Part shown: positions 1 through 9,743 of the stretch, piece by piece
How positions within the stretch are numbered: position 1 is the stretch's first letter
How the letters are laid out: the number at the start of each line of letters is the position of its first letter
Source of the DNA: Bicyclus anynana
Taxonomy: Eukaryota > Arthropoda > Insecta > Lepidoptera > Nymphalidae
Direction: 5' to 3'
DNA length: 64,000 nucleotides
Assembly (NCBI RefSeq): GCF_947172395.1
Contig: NC_069102.1
Span: 6,788,442-6,852,441, forward strand
Notes under the pieces: generated by a model
The model's input: the letters and a program-made list of their open reading frames with translations, nothing else
What the model was told of the DNA's origin: nothing
Database searches by the model: none
Translations under genes and position numbers: made by a program

Positions 1-309
1 CGGTGAAACTACTGAATTAATTCAAATGAAACTTGGCCTGGTTTAAGACCATAATACGAAAAAGGTTATAGGATACTTTTTGTTGCGAAAATAAAATAAG
101 AAGGGGGTGGAATAGGGGTTGAAAGTTTGTGTGGAAAGTCCTTCATTTTTAGAGTTACAGTTTTAAAAATTAGTTAATAAATCATTAAAAAAATACGAAG
201 TATAATGGGATTGAAATTTTTTTATTTAAATTCAAACTTTAAAGTGGTGAAATAGGGCTTGAAAGTTTACATTGGTTTTCACGCGGACGAAATCGCGGGC
301 GTCAGCTAG
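1..309 (+). repeat. Element T, 5' truncated by the window edge
   Basis: Dispersed element ending in the motif ACGCGGACGAAATCGCGGGC followed by GTCAGCTAG. The body (GAAACTACTGAATTAATTC, TTGAAAGTTTACATTGG) recurs inverted at 28845-29110 and 51883-52110. This family is abundant in Lepidoptera; I do not assign it to a class. Confidence 0.7.
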
Positions 310-335
310 TTATATAATAAATGGTATCGTTACCA

Positions 336-361
336 ACTCATATTCGGCTCACTGATGAAAT
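336..361 (-). repeat. SINE-A tail remnant
   Basis: The motif CATATTCGGCTCACTGATGA matches the 3' end of SINE-A (see 1166-1472) in reverse orientation. Only about 25 bases remain. Confidence 0.4.
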
Positions 362-549
362 TTTTTTGATACTAGTGTAAATGTAACCAATTATTGTGTG
401 TCCGTGCGTCTGGCTCGAACAAAATATGCAGTTTCAGCAAACTTCAAGTCAATGGCATTTAGTTTTTAACTATTGTCAGCAATAAAAAAATTACAACGTG
501 ACTAAAACGTGTTCTATTCTAATAAATTATCTGCTATGGCACTACACTT

Positions 550-622
550 GATCAGTGTATAATCACCAATACAAGTTGGTACTGAGTGTGTTTCACTGTG
601 AGAAGAATTAGGTATTTTAAAG
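550..622 (+). promoter_or_regulatory. Candidate promoter and 5' UTR exon of CSP-a
   Basis: A TATA-like GTATAATC at 557-564 is followed by an open stretch ending in a strong donor, AAAG|GTGAGT, with the exon end at 622. The coding exon of CSP-a begins two bases after an acceptor (TTTCAG|T ATG), so an upstream non-coding exon is expected. This is the best placed donor, but the link is inferred. Confidence 0.4.
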
Positions 623-770
623 GTGAGTTACTTATTATAATTTAAATTATTTACGGTAGTTATATACACCTTAGAAATATTTTTGTTTTTTATTAGCCAA
701 CCCGGTGAGGTTGCCTATAACATATTAAGATTATTACTCTTCGATAAAGAAAAAAGAAGAAAAAGAAAGA

Positions 771-896
771 ATTATCGATGTTTTACGTTTTTTTACATAG
801 GTCCAGGAGTAGTTAAAAAATCGTAAAACGTTGCCTAATGGTAATACATAGGTACAGAAACAGTTAAACAAATCGTAAAACATCGATAATGGTAAA
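771..896. repeat. 51-bp tandem duplication with inverted ends
   Basis: Two diverged 51-bp units begin with ACATAGGT at 795 and 846. The outer ends (ATTATCGATGTTTTACG at 771 and its complement near 890) form an inverted repeat. It lies in the presumed 5' UTR intron of CSP-a. Confidence 0.6.
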
Positions 897-1165
897 TTAA
901 AGTACAAAATTTTTAATTACCAATATCGATATAAACAAATTAATTCAAATGGGTCAAGCCGTTGTTAATACGTGAGGATATTTTATACCTTTAATTTTCA
1001 ATTTATAAATGATACTTTGAGCAAAATATTACAAGCCGATAAAATACTAAATTCGAAATAATAACATTGACCTAGAATATTAATAGAGTATTTAAGGGTA
1101 GATTTAAATCTAAAATCAATCTAAAAGTTATTTATATTTTTTAATTAAGATTGAATTTTATCGTC

Positions 1166-1472
1166 GTCATCAACCCATATTCGGCTCACTGCTGAGCTCG
1201 AGTCTCCTCTCAGAATGAGAGGGGTTAGGCTAGTAGTCCACCACACTGGCCCAATGCGGATTGGCAGACTTCACACACGCAGAGAATGAAGACAATTCTC
1301 TGGTATGCAGGTTTCCTCACGATGTTTTCCTTCACCGATTGAGACACGTGATATTTAATTTCATAAAATGCACACAACTGAAAAGTTGGAGGTGCATGCC
1401 CCGGACCGGATTCGAACCCACACCCTCCGGAATCGGAGGCAGAGGTCATATCCGCTGGGCTATCACGGCTCT
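1166..1472 (-). repeat. SINE-A, full length
   Basis: On the minus strand it reads from a tRNA-like head (AGCCGTGATAGCCCAGTGGA, then a B-box GGGTTCGAATCC) to the tail GCCGAATATGGGTTGATGA. The tRNA-like head points to RNA polymerase III SINE ancestry. Other copies: 1787-2076, 14567-14952, 23290-23600, 33755-33985, 38179-38487. This copy lies about 100 bases upstream of the CSP-a start codon. Confidence 0.85.
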
Positions 1473-1575
1473 ATCAAATTGAATTTTATACTATTACAGT
1501 TTATTATAATACTCAGTAATAATTAAATCTTCTTTGGAAAATGTAGAACGATATGAATGAAAATTTCGTTTCAGT

Positions 1576-3140
1576 ATGCAGTACCTACTGGTATTAACGG
1601 CAGTATTCTCGGTGGCGCTGTCCCTCCCCTCCCTAACCTATGACCCGGAGTACGACAACTTCAACGCCGAAGAACTGGTGGAGAATGTACGTCTACTCAG
1701 AAGCTACGGCAAATGCTTCCTCGGCGAGGGACCTTGCACCGCTGAGGGGGCTGATATTAAAAGTAAGTGTTTTTTCTGATTGTGTAAGAGCAGTGACCTC
1801 TGCCTCCTATTCCGGAGGGTGTGGGTTCGAATCCGGTTCAGGGCATGCACCTCCAACTTTTCAGTTGTGTGCATTTTAAGAAATTAAATATCACGTGTCT
1901 CAATCGGTGAAGGAAAACATCGTGAGGAAACCTGCATACCAGAGAATTATCTTCATTCTCTGCATGTGTGAAGTCTGCACATCCGCATTGGGCCAGCGTG
2001 GTGGACTATTGGCCTAACCCCTCTCATTCTGAGAGGAGACTCGAGCTCAGCAGTGAGCCGAATATGGGTTGATGACAAGTGCCGCCGGATGGGGCCCGAA
2101 GACAGAAGTAGAGTAGATGGGCGGAACGACTCTCTAAGGGTGTCTCCTCTGAGAAAAAAGTAAGTATAGTTTTGACTAGGTATGTCTAGGTTTTATATTT
2201 GGCAAGGTGGAAGGCTGGCTGGTGGTAGGCTTTGGCCGTGGCTAGTTACCAGTTATCACCCTACCGACAAAGACGTACCGCGATTTAGCGTTCCGGTACG
2301 ACGTCGTGTAGAAACCGAAAGGGATGTGGATTTCATCCTCCTCCTAACAAGTTAGCCCGATTCCATTTTAGATTGCATCATCACTTACCATCAGGTGAGA
2401 TTGTAGTCAGGGGCTAACTTGTAAAGAATAAAAAAAAAAGGAAAAAGGCCGCGGAGCCGCAGCCTGATAATAGAATATGATGGAATAACATATTAGGGAA
2501 GAAGATCAGAGATGGAGGAGGTCACAACCCTCACACATGAGGACTATGACTCACGAAGGAGAATAGTTTGTCGATAGAAAGATATTCGTGCAGTACTTAC
2601 ATTAACTTGACACCGGTTTAGCATCGCCTTCAAACTGATCAGCAGATAAAACATAATTTGATGTTATTTTTATTTTTACTTCAGTCGGTACGTTTTATGT
2701 CTCTGAAGCTCTCGGCGATGGAATGAGCAGTGCTCGGAGTATCTTTGCGTGATCGAATCAGCAATGAGGAGATCCGCAGAAGAACCAAAATTGGACCAAG
2801 TGGACTGACGACTTCAAGCGAGTCGCAGGGATTCGTTGAAAGCAGGCGGCTCAGTATTGGGATGTTTGGAAGTCTCTACCAAAGGCCCGTGTTCTGCAGT
2901 GGACGTCCATCGGCTGATATGATGATCCTAATAGATAATCAAATATTTTCAGATATCATTCCGGAAGCAGTGAAGACCAGCTGCTCGAAATGCACGCCAA
3001 GACAACAGCACCTAGTCCGCACAGTGGCGCGTGCATTCCAGACCAAGCTCCCTGAACTGTGGCAACAACTCGTCGACAAACAGGATCCTAAAGGAGAGCT
3101 TAGAGATGCCTTCAAACAGTTTTTAGACTCCGATAATTAG
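1576..3140 (+). CDS. Chemosensory protein CSP-a (OS-D family)
   Basis: Two exons, 1576-1762 and 2953-3140, give a 124-residue secreted protein. CSPs are small soluble all-alpha proteins that carry hydrophobic ligands in sensillum lymph and other tissues; this role is family knowledge. Residues 1-17 are a hydrophobic signal peptide. The mature part has YDPEYDNF, the family's YDN start, then cysteines at 47, 54, 73 and 76 (C-X6-C-X18-C-X2-C). In the family these pair 1-2 and 3-4. Trp99 sits where the pocket Trp of moth CSPs is found. The intron has donor A|GTAAGTG and acceptor TTTTCAG, in phase 1 after Lys62. The ATG lies two bases after another acceptor (GTTTCAG at 1574), supporting this start and an upstream UTR exon. 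The intron holds two SINEs and two LINE tails. An ATTAAA at 3210 may be the polyadenylation signal. Confidence 0.95.
1787..2076 (+). repeat. SINE-A, shortened head, in CSP-a intron
   Basis: It starts only 24 bases after the CSP-a donor. The head lacks the A-box part but keeps GGGTTCGAATCC, and the tail ends GGGTTGATGAC. It is inverted relative to the copy at 1166-1472, so the coding exon lies between two oppositely oriented SINEs. Confidence 0.85.
2077..2160 (+). repeat. RTE-like LINE 3' tail fragment
   Basis: GGATGGGGCCCGAAGACAG through AGTAGATGGGCGGAACGAC matches the reverse complement of 49845-49920, where it lies beside an RTE-like reverse transcriptase C-terminus. Confidence 0.65.
2188..2440 (+). 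repeat. SINE-B, 5' truncated
   Basis: It matches the body of the full SINE-B at 20836-21170 (GGCCGTGGCTAGTTACC, CATCCTCCTCCTAACAAG, ACCATCAGGTGAGATTGTAG) and ends in an A-run. The tRNA-like head is missing. Confidence 0.85.
2441..2711. other. Unclassified intron sequence
   Basis: A moderately GC-rich first half (GGCCGCGGAGCCGCAGCC, then GAGATGGAGGAGGTCAC) suggests another retroelement fragment. No open frame or second copy was recognised. Confidence 0.3.
2712..2935 (+). repeat. RTE-1 LINE 3' end beside CSP-a exon 2
   Basis: It encodes a decayed version of the RTE-like C-terminal segment (SLRDRISNEEIRRRTK), then ends in GGACGTCCATCGGCTGATAT plus GATGAT. It stops about 17 bases before the acceptor of CSP-a exon 2. 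Better copies lie at 53208-53562 and 61815-62175. Confidence 0.8.
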
Positions 3141-3354
3141 GAGAGTAGAGATTTTAGGGTTAAGATACTTACAATTAGTAATTTAAAAAGTAGCTTAAGT
3201 TGTCATTGTATTAAAAATTCAAATTGAAGCGAAAATTGAATCTTCACATAAAAGAGTACTTATAACGTTAAAGGTGGCTAACTCTGTGTGTGTTTGATTT
3301 TAGATCTCACAAAATTAATGTATTAGTCGATATAATCAGCAATCCTTAGCCTGT

Positions 3355-3556
3355 AGCCATGCGGCACATCGATTCTCTTTCTACGATCACAAACGCTTCG
3401 AAAATTAAATAATGTATGGTAATGACATTTGGTATCGATATGTCACGTGATCCAGTTATCGATCGGATCTGTCATTCCCATACATTTTTTTTAGTTATCA
3501 AAGCTTTAGCGTTTGTAGAAAAAAAATTGATGTGCCACAGGGCTAACTGGCTCTTA
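3355..3556. repeat. MITE-3 copy (palindrome centred on GTCACGTGATC)
   Basis: About 90-bp imperfect inverted arms (ATTCTCTTTCTACGATCAC against a TTTGTAGAAAAAAAATTGATG arm) flank a centre with GTCACGTGATCC. Copies at 26500-26672 and 44935-45130 share the arms and centre. This one lies 215 bases after the CSP-a stop codon. No transposase frame is present. Confidence 0.8.
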
Positions 3557-4000
3557 TCAGAAATATTAAAGACACTGTACAGTACACTTACCGGCGCCGA
3601 TAAAAAAATGACACTAAGTATAAATATTTAGTTATATATTTAGCTAATGCAATTAATGTAATTAGTTAAAATGATGTTAACATTATGACGGAAAACTAAA
3701 ACAAAGTCAATATTTCTAAATGACATGATATTAAATTACAATTTAAATGCAATTAAAACGTTTCATAGTAGGTACCTACTCGTAGGTTATTGATTCTCAT
3801 TTTTATTGATTAAATACAACATCAATAATAATTTTGGAATAAATAACCATCGTTTTAAACGTTACGAATTATAATTATAACTTCATACTTTTTTTCCTTC
3901 TTTGTGGTTAACAGTGAGTTTGACTGAATTAGATATTGCTATTAAAAATATATTAATAATACTGTTTTTCTTTTTACATGATAATATTCATACAAAAAAA
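3557..4000. other. AT-rich intergenic stretch
   Basis: No gene, recognised repeat or clear hairpin was seen. Confidence 0.5.
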
Positions 4001-4256
4001 TTAGCCTAATTATTAATATTCACTCGAGAGTTTTTTAACGGACGTTAAAAAAGCCTTCAAATATGTATAGTATGAAGTCAAATGAAGGTCTATTTCCAAC
4101 GCCAAAAATTGAAAATGCAACGCTGCTCGAATAGAAGCGTCTGTTTTAAAAACGATGCCGTTAGAACATATTATTCGAGTACTTGAAAATGGATTTGCTA
4201 TATTTGAACGCTTTTTTAACGTCCGTTAAAAAAACTCTCGTGCGAATGAGTGCTTA
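4001..4256. repeat. MITE-1 copy
   Basis: The terminal inverted repeats contain GAGAGTTTTTTAACGGACGT and its complement ending ACTCTCGTGCGAATGAG. Sister copies are at 6465-6852, 17181-17394 and 17902-18106. It is non-coding and palindromic. Confidence 0.85.
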
Positions 4257-4544
4257 GTTACTACTTCAAAAACATATCCTAGAAGTTTAATGTTGAATTA
4301 ATTTCATTTGAGGAAAATAAAATTCAAAAATACTATCAATGTTTAACTTAAGCAATATTCACTTCTTTATGCACCCAGTATTCTTGCCACCATTCCACGT
4401 GGGCATGATTTGTATAGTTATTAGAATAAGTTAGCTCAAGTTTCTTATTGTATTCTTTCTTCTTTATTATGTTATTTTCCCATATATGTTGAATCCAAGT
4501 AACCGTCAGTACTGCGAGGTTTCATGACTGTCAAGTATTTGTTA

Positions 4545-4676
4545 TTTCTATTAAACAATAAGTTAGCTTGTCTGTGGATGCACCTCCCATATACGCATAC
4601 AGCCAAGACGCTATACTGTCCTTTTGAGATTAGCTACAATCTGGACAAGCTTCTTCGACTGCATCTTTGACATTAT
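4545..4676 (-). pseudogene. Relic of a CSP second exon, minus strand
   Basis: On the minus strand, CTTCTTTTGCAG (an acceptor) is followed from 4676 by a frame reading, after the split codon, NVKDAVEEACPDCS, a stop codon (TAA at 4630-4632), then SQKDSIASWL. The spacing from the splice site to the CX2C pair and the following S-x-Q-K match the second exons of the array. After about 45 codons the frame decays. No matching first exon was seen on the minus strand at 4700-8400. The premature stop, wrong orientation and missing first exon point to a broken CSP copy. A sequencing error at the stop cannot be excluded. Confidence 0.7.
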
Positions 4677-4689
4677 CTGCAAAAGAAGG

Positions 4690-5055
4690 GGAAACAAGTC
4701 ATTAAAGCCAAAAAAATATTTCCGAAATTACCGGATAATCCGAAATAATTTCACATCTGTATCCGTATCCATATCCGGTATAGTAATAATTTAATATGCA
4801 TATCCAATTGTAATCGAAATTTCATATCCATAACATCCATAATAAATAACAAAGACCTTAATATTGGTGGACTTGTTTGAAAGATAAAAATCTGGAGCAA
4901 CGCACTACACGTTATTAAGTAACCATTAATCTACTGCATATTAAGTAATTTGTTATCCATTAAGCGGTGTTTTTATACCAGACAGTTTTCCGTAATTTCC
5001 AATGTTTTCCTTTTGTTTAAACGAGAATTCTTGTGATCAAAATATTCAATACATA
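4690..5055. other. AT-rich intergenic stretch
   Basis: Includes a patch at 4719-4800 with repeated ATATCCG/ATCCGTATCC words. No gene was seen. Confidence 0.4.
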
Positions 5056-5425
5056 TACAGGATGCTCGAGAATATTTCCAACTATAGGGTTTAATTCTTG
5101 AAAGAAAATTGATTAAAAATATATAAGGAACATGTGTTCTACAATTAATATTTTCGAAGTAAAAAATAGTTCTTTTGTAAATAGATCTTAAATTGTGTCC
5201 CATATACGCATCCTTATAATTATGACGTAGCCAAGTTTTATGTATTTTAAAATGCAAGGACTGATAAATTCGTGTGTTATATGGATAGCCGAAATTATTT
5301 AAATTACTTTGTATGAAAAAGTTTTTATTTTTTAGTTAAAAAAATATTAGTTACGCAGTTTGTCTCCTCTAAGTGGACTCGTTGACACCTTGAAGTTATG
5401 GGAAATACTCCTGAGCACCCTGTAT
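5056..5425. repeat. MITE-4 copy (TIR CAGGGTGCTCAGGAGTATTT)
   Basis: The left end (ACAGGATGCTCGAGAATATT) and right end (complement of ACAGGGTGCTCAGGAGTATT) form inverted repeats of about 30 bases. The interior matches 10954-11433. TA dinucleotides at both ends would suit a mariner/Tc1-like origin, which is inference. Confidence 0.75.
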
Positions 5426-6464
5426 AATTAGTAATCTCGGAAACGGTTCAGTTGATTTGGATCTGTATTTAGATACAGATCTTAGTGGATTAATTATGAC
5501 ATTACCTCATCATCATCACCTTAATTTAAGGGCCCACTACAGGCGTCAAGATAGGCCACGTAGCGAGCCCTTATCATAAGAAAGTTATTTTTTCCTTTGC
5601 CCTTTTTAGTTTTGAATAATGCAACAAGAATTAATGAATATTGTATTTTTTTTTAAATAAATGTTGTATTTTTGCTTATTCCCTAAAACACTATATTTTA
5701 TTTAAATGCACTATATTTTTTTATAGATATATCTGGAAAATACTGTATTTTTGTAAAAACATTTTGACAACCCTAGATACACAAACACTATCTATCTATT
5801 TTGTGTGTATTGTGAAGGAACGTCTTCACAGTAGAATGAACACAGAAGAAGACATGTGACATTGAGGCATAGGTAATATTCAAAAATCCATTTTTACATA
5901 TTATTTACAAAAATTAAAATGTTAATGTTAAATACTTTTTAGGTATTATGATAAATATAATAATTAATCTAAGCTAAATTATCCTAATTGATTTCTAAAT
6001 GGCAATATCTTAAAAAATGGTTAATTGTGTAAGATAAGATTATTGCAGGGTTCTGTATGAAAACCACAGAATAAAACATTTTATTTTTAATTTGAGAAAA
6101 ACTGCTGGTATCCACAGTTTAACGTTGTCTTCATTCTTTTGATTCGTTGTCATAGACGTAAGAAAAATAGGGACAGACAGATGGACTAAAAATAAAAAAA
6201 TATATTTTTGACTTCAGTCTCGAATATAAATACCCTCCAACTAAAATATCTTCAATGTACACAATTTCACTTGTTACAGTTTTATTAAAAGGCAACTCAC
6301 TCTCACTTGAAATGAAATATGGTTGAATATTTTCTCATTAAATTAAATTACCCCTTTGAATAAAGCAAACCACTTTGTCATAGTAATTTAAAATAATAAT
6401 ACAGTTATTTAACTCGTTTGGTAAAGCCAGTACAACCATAATGACAATGGTTATTTTGTTATTA
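5426..6464. other. AT-rich intergenic stretch
   Basis: No supported gene. A CATCATCATCACC patch near 5508 is followed by TTAAGGGCCCACTACAGG, which looks like an old repeat fragment. Confidence 0.4.
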
Positions 6465-6852
6465 TAAGCCCTCTTTCGCACGAGTTTTATTAACGGACGT
6501 TAAAAAAGCGTTCAAACAGAACAAATGTATATGTTCACACTCCAGCGTTTTAAAACCGCGACGCTTTTTTTCGAGTTGTATGGATTATTAATTTTAGGCG
6601 TTGAAAATAGACCTTCATTCACGTTCTCCGCGGCACTGATTTTTCTGTACTTTCCTCTTGTGCGTTACGAGGTTTTTTGACCTCATATAAAACGTTATGT
6701 GTGATACGAGGTCATTCGACCTCGTAACTCTTGAAAACGCTAGACTTACGAGGTCAATTGACCTCGTACTGCAGCGAACGTATTAACTTCATACTATATT
6801 TCGACGCTTTTCTAACGCCCGTTAATAAAACGCTCGAGCGATTGGGGGCTTA
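6465..6852. repeat. MITE-1 copy with an internal palindromic insertion
   Basis: The TIRs are as at 4001-4256 (CGCACGAGTTTTATTAACGG). The interior at about 6665-6772 carries three short palindromes built on TACGAGGTCA/TGACCTCGTA, absent from the other copies. Confidence 0.75.
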
Positions 6853-7067
6853 GGGTTCCTTGTGGAATACGGAACCCTAAAAAGTTGGTTGATTAGACAT
6901 CAATAGTTCTACTTAGCAATAAATAGTGACCATACTATGAGTGTTACCTATTGCCGTTCCTAGTACGGAATGCTAAAAAGTAGTACCTAATAAAGAGTTC
7001 CTTTATCTAATACGGAAAAACACTAGGTTGTTAATTCATAGATGCTAAGTAGAACTATTGATGACAT
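6853..7067. repeat. Imperfect inverted repeat
   Basis: CATCAATAGTTCTACTTAGC at 6899 is answered by its complement GCTAAGTAGAACTATTGATG ending near 7064. The region between repeats the words GGAATACGGAACCCTAAAAA and TACGGAATGCTAAAAAG. It directly follows MITE-1. Confidence 0.6.
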
Positions 7068-7627
7068 CGAAAATAGGTATTCTACAATAAACGTAATTTA
7101 GAAGCAATTAGTCGCACACCTACACAGATCGACACATTCCTATAAATAAATGAACATTTTAAATTGTCTCTATTTCTGAAGTAGTTTCCTGGTAGCAACG
7201 GTCTCAGGTGTGTGAATTGATAATATTTTGCTTTTTTTCTTCAAATATTTGTAGAAAATATCTACCTCAAAAAAATCTACCTCAGCCTATTTTTTTTTAT
7301 CATTCCACTCGAAAATTTGTAACGAATTTGTAAACTACTTTCTTATTTAGCTCTAAAGCCTAAAACGACAAAAAATAATTAAAAATTCAAAACCCGACAG
7401 CGTAAGGGGCTTAGGAAATCCGGGAAATATTTATCTACAATCAACATAATTAAGACCCCAAAACGGTGACAAATTTAACCTCATTATTAAGTTGAAATCC
7501 ATCAAACGGTCGAACCTGTTGAGTGTTGCGAATAATTAGACGAGCATAATAATATGGTCTAATATCCAGCACTAGAATATATTTCCTCATCTATTATTTA
7601 CTAGTGGTAAAAAAAATTGTACTAAAA
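7068..7627. other. AT-rich intergenic stretch
   Basis: No gene or recognised repeat. Confidence 0.4.
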
Positions 7628-8020
7628 TTATATAAACGCGAAAGTTTGCATGGATGTTTGTGTGGATGTTTGTTACTCTTCAACGCAGCAACTACTGAAC
7701 CGATTTGGCTGAAATTCGGACTGGAAATAGATTTTAATCTGGATTAACACTAGACTACTTTTTTTCCGCAAAAATCCATGGATTCCCAAGATTAGCGAAC
7801 ACCTGATGATTTTGATGGTATGAATGTTTGTCTTTTACGCCTCGGTTACTGAATCGAATCACCTGAAATTTTAAGCAGACATAGATTATAGTCTGTATTA
7901 ACACATAGGCTACTTACTTTTTATCCCGGAAAATTCCATGGTTCCCAAGGGATTTGCCAAAAACTAAATTCCACGCAGACGAAGTCGCGGACATTGCAAA
8001 AAGGTTGCCTAGTTAAATTG
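7628..8020 (+). repeat. Element T, two partial units
   Basis: AAAGTTTGCATGGATGTTTG, then GATTAACAC...TAGGCTACTT twice, ending ACGCAGACGAAGTCGCGG. The same words occur at 20318-20445 and, inverted, at 32075-32235. Confidence 0.7.
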
Positions 8021-8142
8021 CGGACAAACACATTTTTCATACAAAATCTTGGAAACCATTAACTAGATCAAAGGCAACACAACAATTAAGCATAAAATAA
8101 GCTTTCATTTGACATATTATACGACTAAATAACTAATGAGGG

Positions 8143-8150
8143 TATATAAA
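8143..8150 (+). promoter_or_regulatory. Candidate TATA box of CSP-b
   Basis: GGTATATAAATAACC lies about 360 bases upstream of the CSP-b coding exon, which follows an acceptor at 8498. No clear matching donor was found between them. Confidence 0.3.
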
Positions 8151-8511
8151 TAACCAGTTACGGAAGGATATTAAATAAATTAAAAAAACAATATTCATTT
8201 AATACGATCTACAATAGCCACAATTGAACTATATGCATATTGCACATGGTGAAATATTTTCTATCATTTATTTCTATTCCCAATTAAATAACCGACGAGG
8301 GTTTATATTTCTATGTCAGATCTCGTACCTATACACACAACACATACACCAGTGGCGTGCATAAGGGTGTTTGGATAAGCATTAACAAAACATTTATTAG
8401 GGTACGCAGTACTTTAATGCATGTATGAAGTGCATGCCACTGCCACGTACTCGAAGTTGGGTAAAGACACTTCAAATGATAACAATGGCTATTTTCAGAA
8501 TAAATCCAAGG

Positions 8512-9498
8512 ATGAAAGTCCTTATACTGTTTGCGTTATGCGCCTTAGCAGCGGCAGAGGATTACTATACCACAGGGAACGATTACCTGGATGTAGACGC
8601 ATTCTTTGCCGACAATAAATTACCAAAAGAGTATATGGAGTGCTATATGGACAGAGGACCATGTCCAGAACTGGCTGCCAGTTACAAAAGTACGTATTTT
8701 TGTAAATTGTTTATGATCTCTGAAAGTACACAAAAACTTAAAGCATCAGTACTCGTAGCTCTAAGACAAGAAGAAGACGCACAAATAACAAAGATATTAG
8801 TAATTTTGTTTGAACGCCCATACAAATCTAACGATCATTATGTATCTACGACATCATTAATTCGTACCATTTTGTATGGGGCGTTTTTTCAGGGATCCGC
8901 GGCAGCGCCGCAAATCTGACCCTTTAAATCCATGTAGCTCCGAAAGTAATGATCTCAGATACCCTGTTACTTTTACAGAATTGCTTTACCATTAGCATAC
9001 TTCTAATTTATATACCATTTAAAAAACTGTCATCATCCCTATTCCACGGGAACTGTTTCAATATTAATTTTAATATCTTTTCCCTGTTTTTTAATTTGGC
9101 CATCTATTTGAAAGGTTTGAAATCTCGAAAACCGTTTGATGTACAAAGCTGAAATTTGGCAGGGAGGTAGTTTATAGTTAGTAGGTATCCTAAAAACGAA
9201 TTTTGCAATACGGCTGGATTAAAAATGTCCAAGGGCGAACGAAGTCGCGGACGTCCGCTAGTTAATTAATACCTATGAAACGCTAACTTTCTTAAATATA
9301 TTTTTTTTTGCAGAAATAATCCCCGAGGCAGTTGAACAGGCATGCAAGAAATGTAGCTCACCTCAGAGGCATATATTCGGGAAGTACCTCCAAGGCTTAA
9401 AAACACTGTACCCTGAAGATTACCAAAACTTCAAAAAGAAATATGACCCTGACAACAAATACTTCGATGCTTTGGAAAAAGTATTATCCAATTATTAA
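8512..9498 (+). CDS. Chemosensory protein CSP-b
   Basis: Exons 8512-8689 and 9314-9498 encode 120 residues. The frame is open further upstream, but Met at 8512 was chosen because it gives a clean signal peptide (residues 1-15, ending LAAA before EDYY) and lies 13 bases after an acceptor (ATTTTCAG). Cysteines are at 44, 51, 70 and 73. Tyr96 replaces the pocket Trp, and the tail has KKYDPDNKYF, the family's YDP-x-x-KY ending. The donor is A|GTACGT, weak at +4/+5 and shared with CSP-c. The phase-1 junction follows Lys59 (SYK|KIIPEAV). An AATAAA at 9738 is a likely polyadenylation signal. CSP-c is the closest in sequence within the array (SYK-KII junction, MDR-x-PC). Confidence 0.95.
8775..9030 (+). 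repeat. Repeat E, partial copy in CSP-b intron
   Basis: ACAAATAACAAAGATATTAG through GGATCCGCGGCAGCGCCGCA matches 35925-36180 closely and 60120-60290 weakly. It begins about 85 bases after the CSP-b donor. Confidence 0.75.
9105..9263 (+). repeat. Element T 3' end in CSP-b intron
   Basis: It ends GGGCGAACGAAGTCGCGGAC followed by GTCCGCTAGTT, about 50 bases before exon 2. Confidence 0.65.
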
Positions 9499-9743
9499 TT
9501 TTCCAATCGCGACGAATACAGCTTCGAACAACGGGACGAACAAGTTTTATACGAATTTCAAGAAATTTCATCGAAACGTGTTTTCTTTTTTTCCTACTTC
9601 CCATGTTCATACTCCCTTTTCCGTTCACTTTACTTTTCGAGTTTACTTTGCAAATTAAAAATGTTTTTCTTGTCTGTTTTTATTTTCATTTGAACATCCA
9701 TACATTTAATTTTATTTCGTGTTTCACCAATAATTTTAATAAA

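Noticed and set aside
1225..1482. Open frames on both strands near 1.3 kb
   Set aside because: They are read-through of SINE-A; the same frames recur at other SINE-A copies.
2730..3140. Single open frame joining LINE sequence to CSP-a exon 2
   Set aside because: The frame crosses a good acceptor and shifts out of the LINE's own frame midway; the two-exon CSP model explains exon 2 better.
8425..8511. Upstream in-frame extension of CSP-b
   Set aside because: It crosses a splice acceptor at 8498 and would place a non-hydrophobic leader before the signal peptide.
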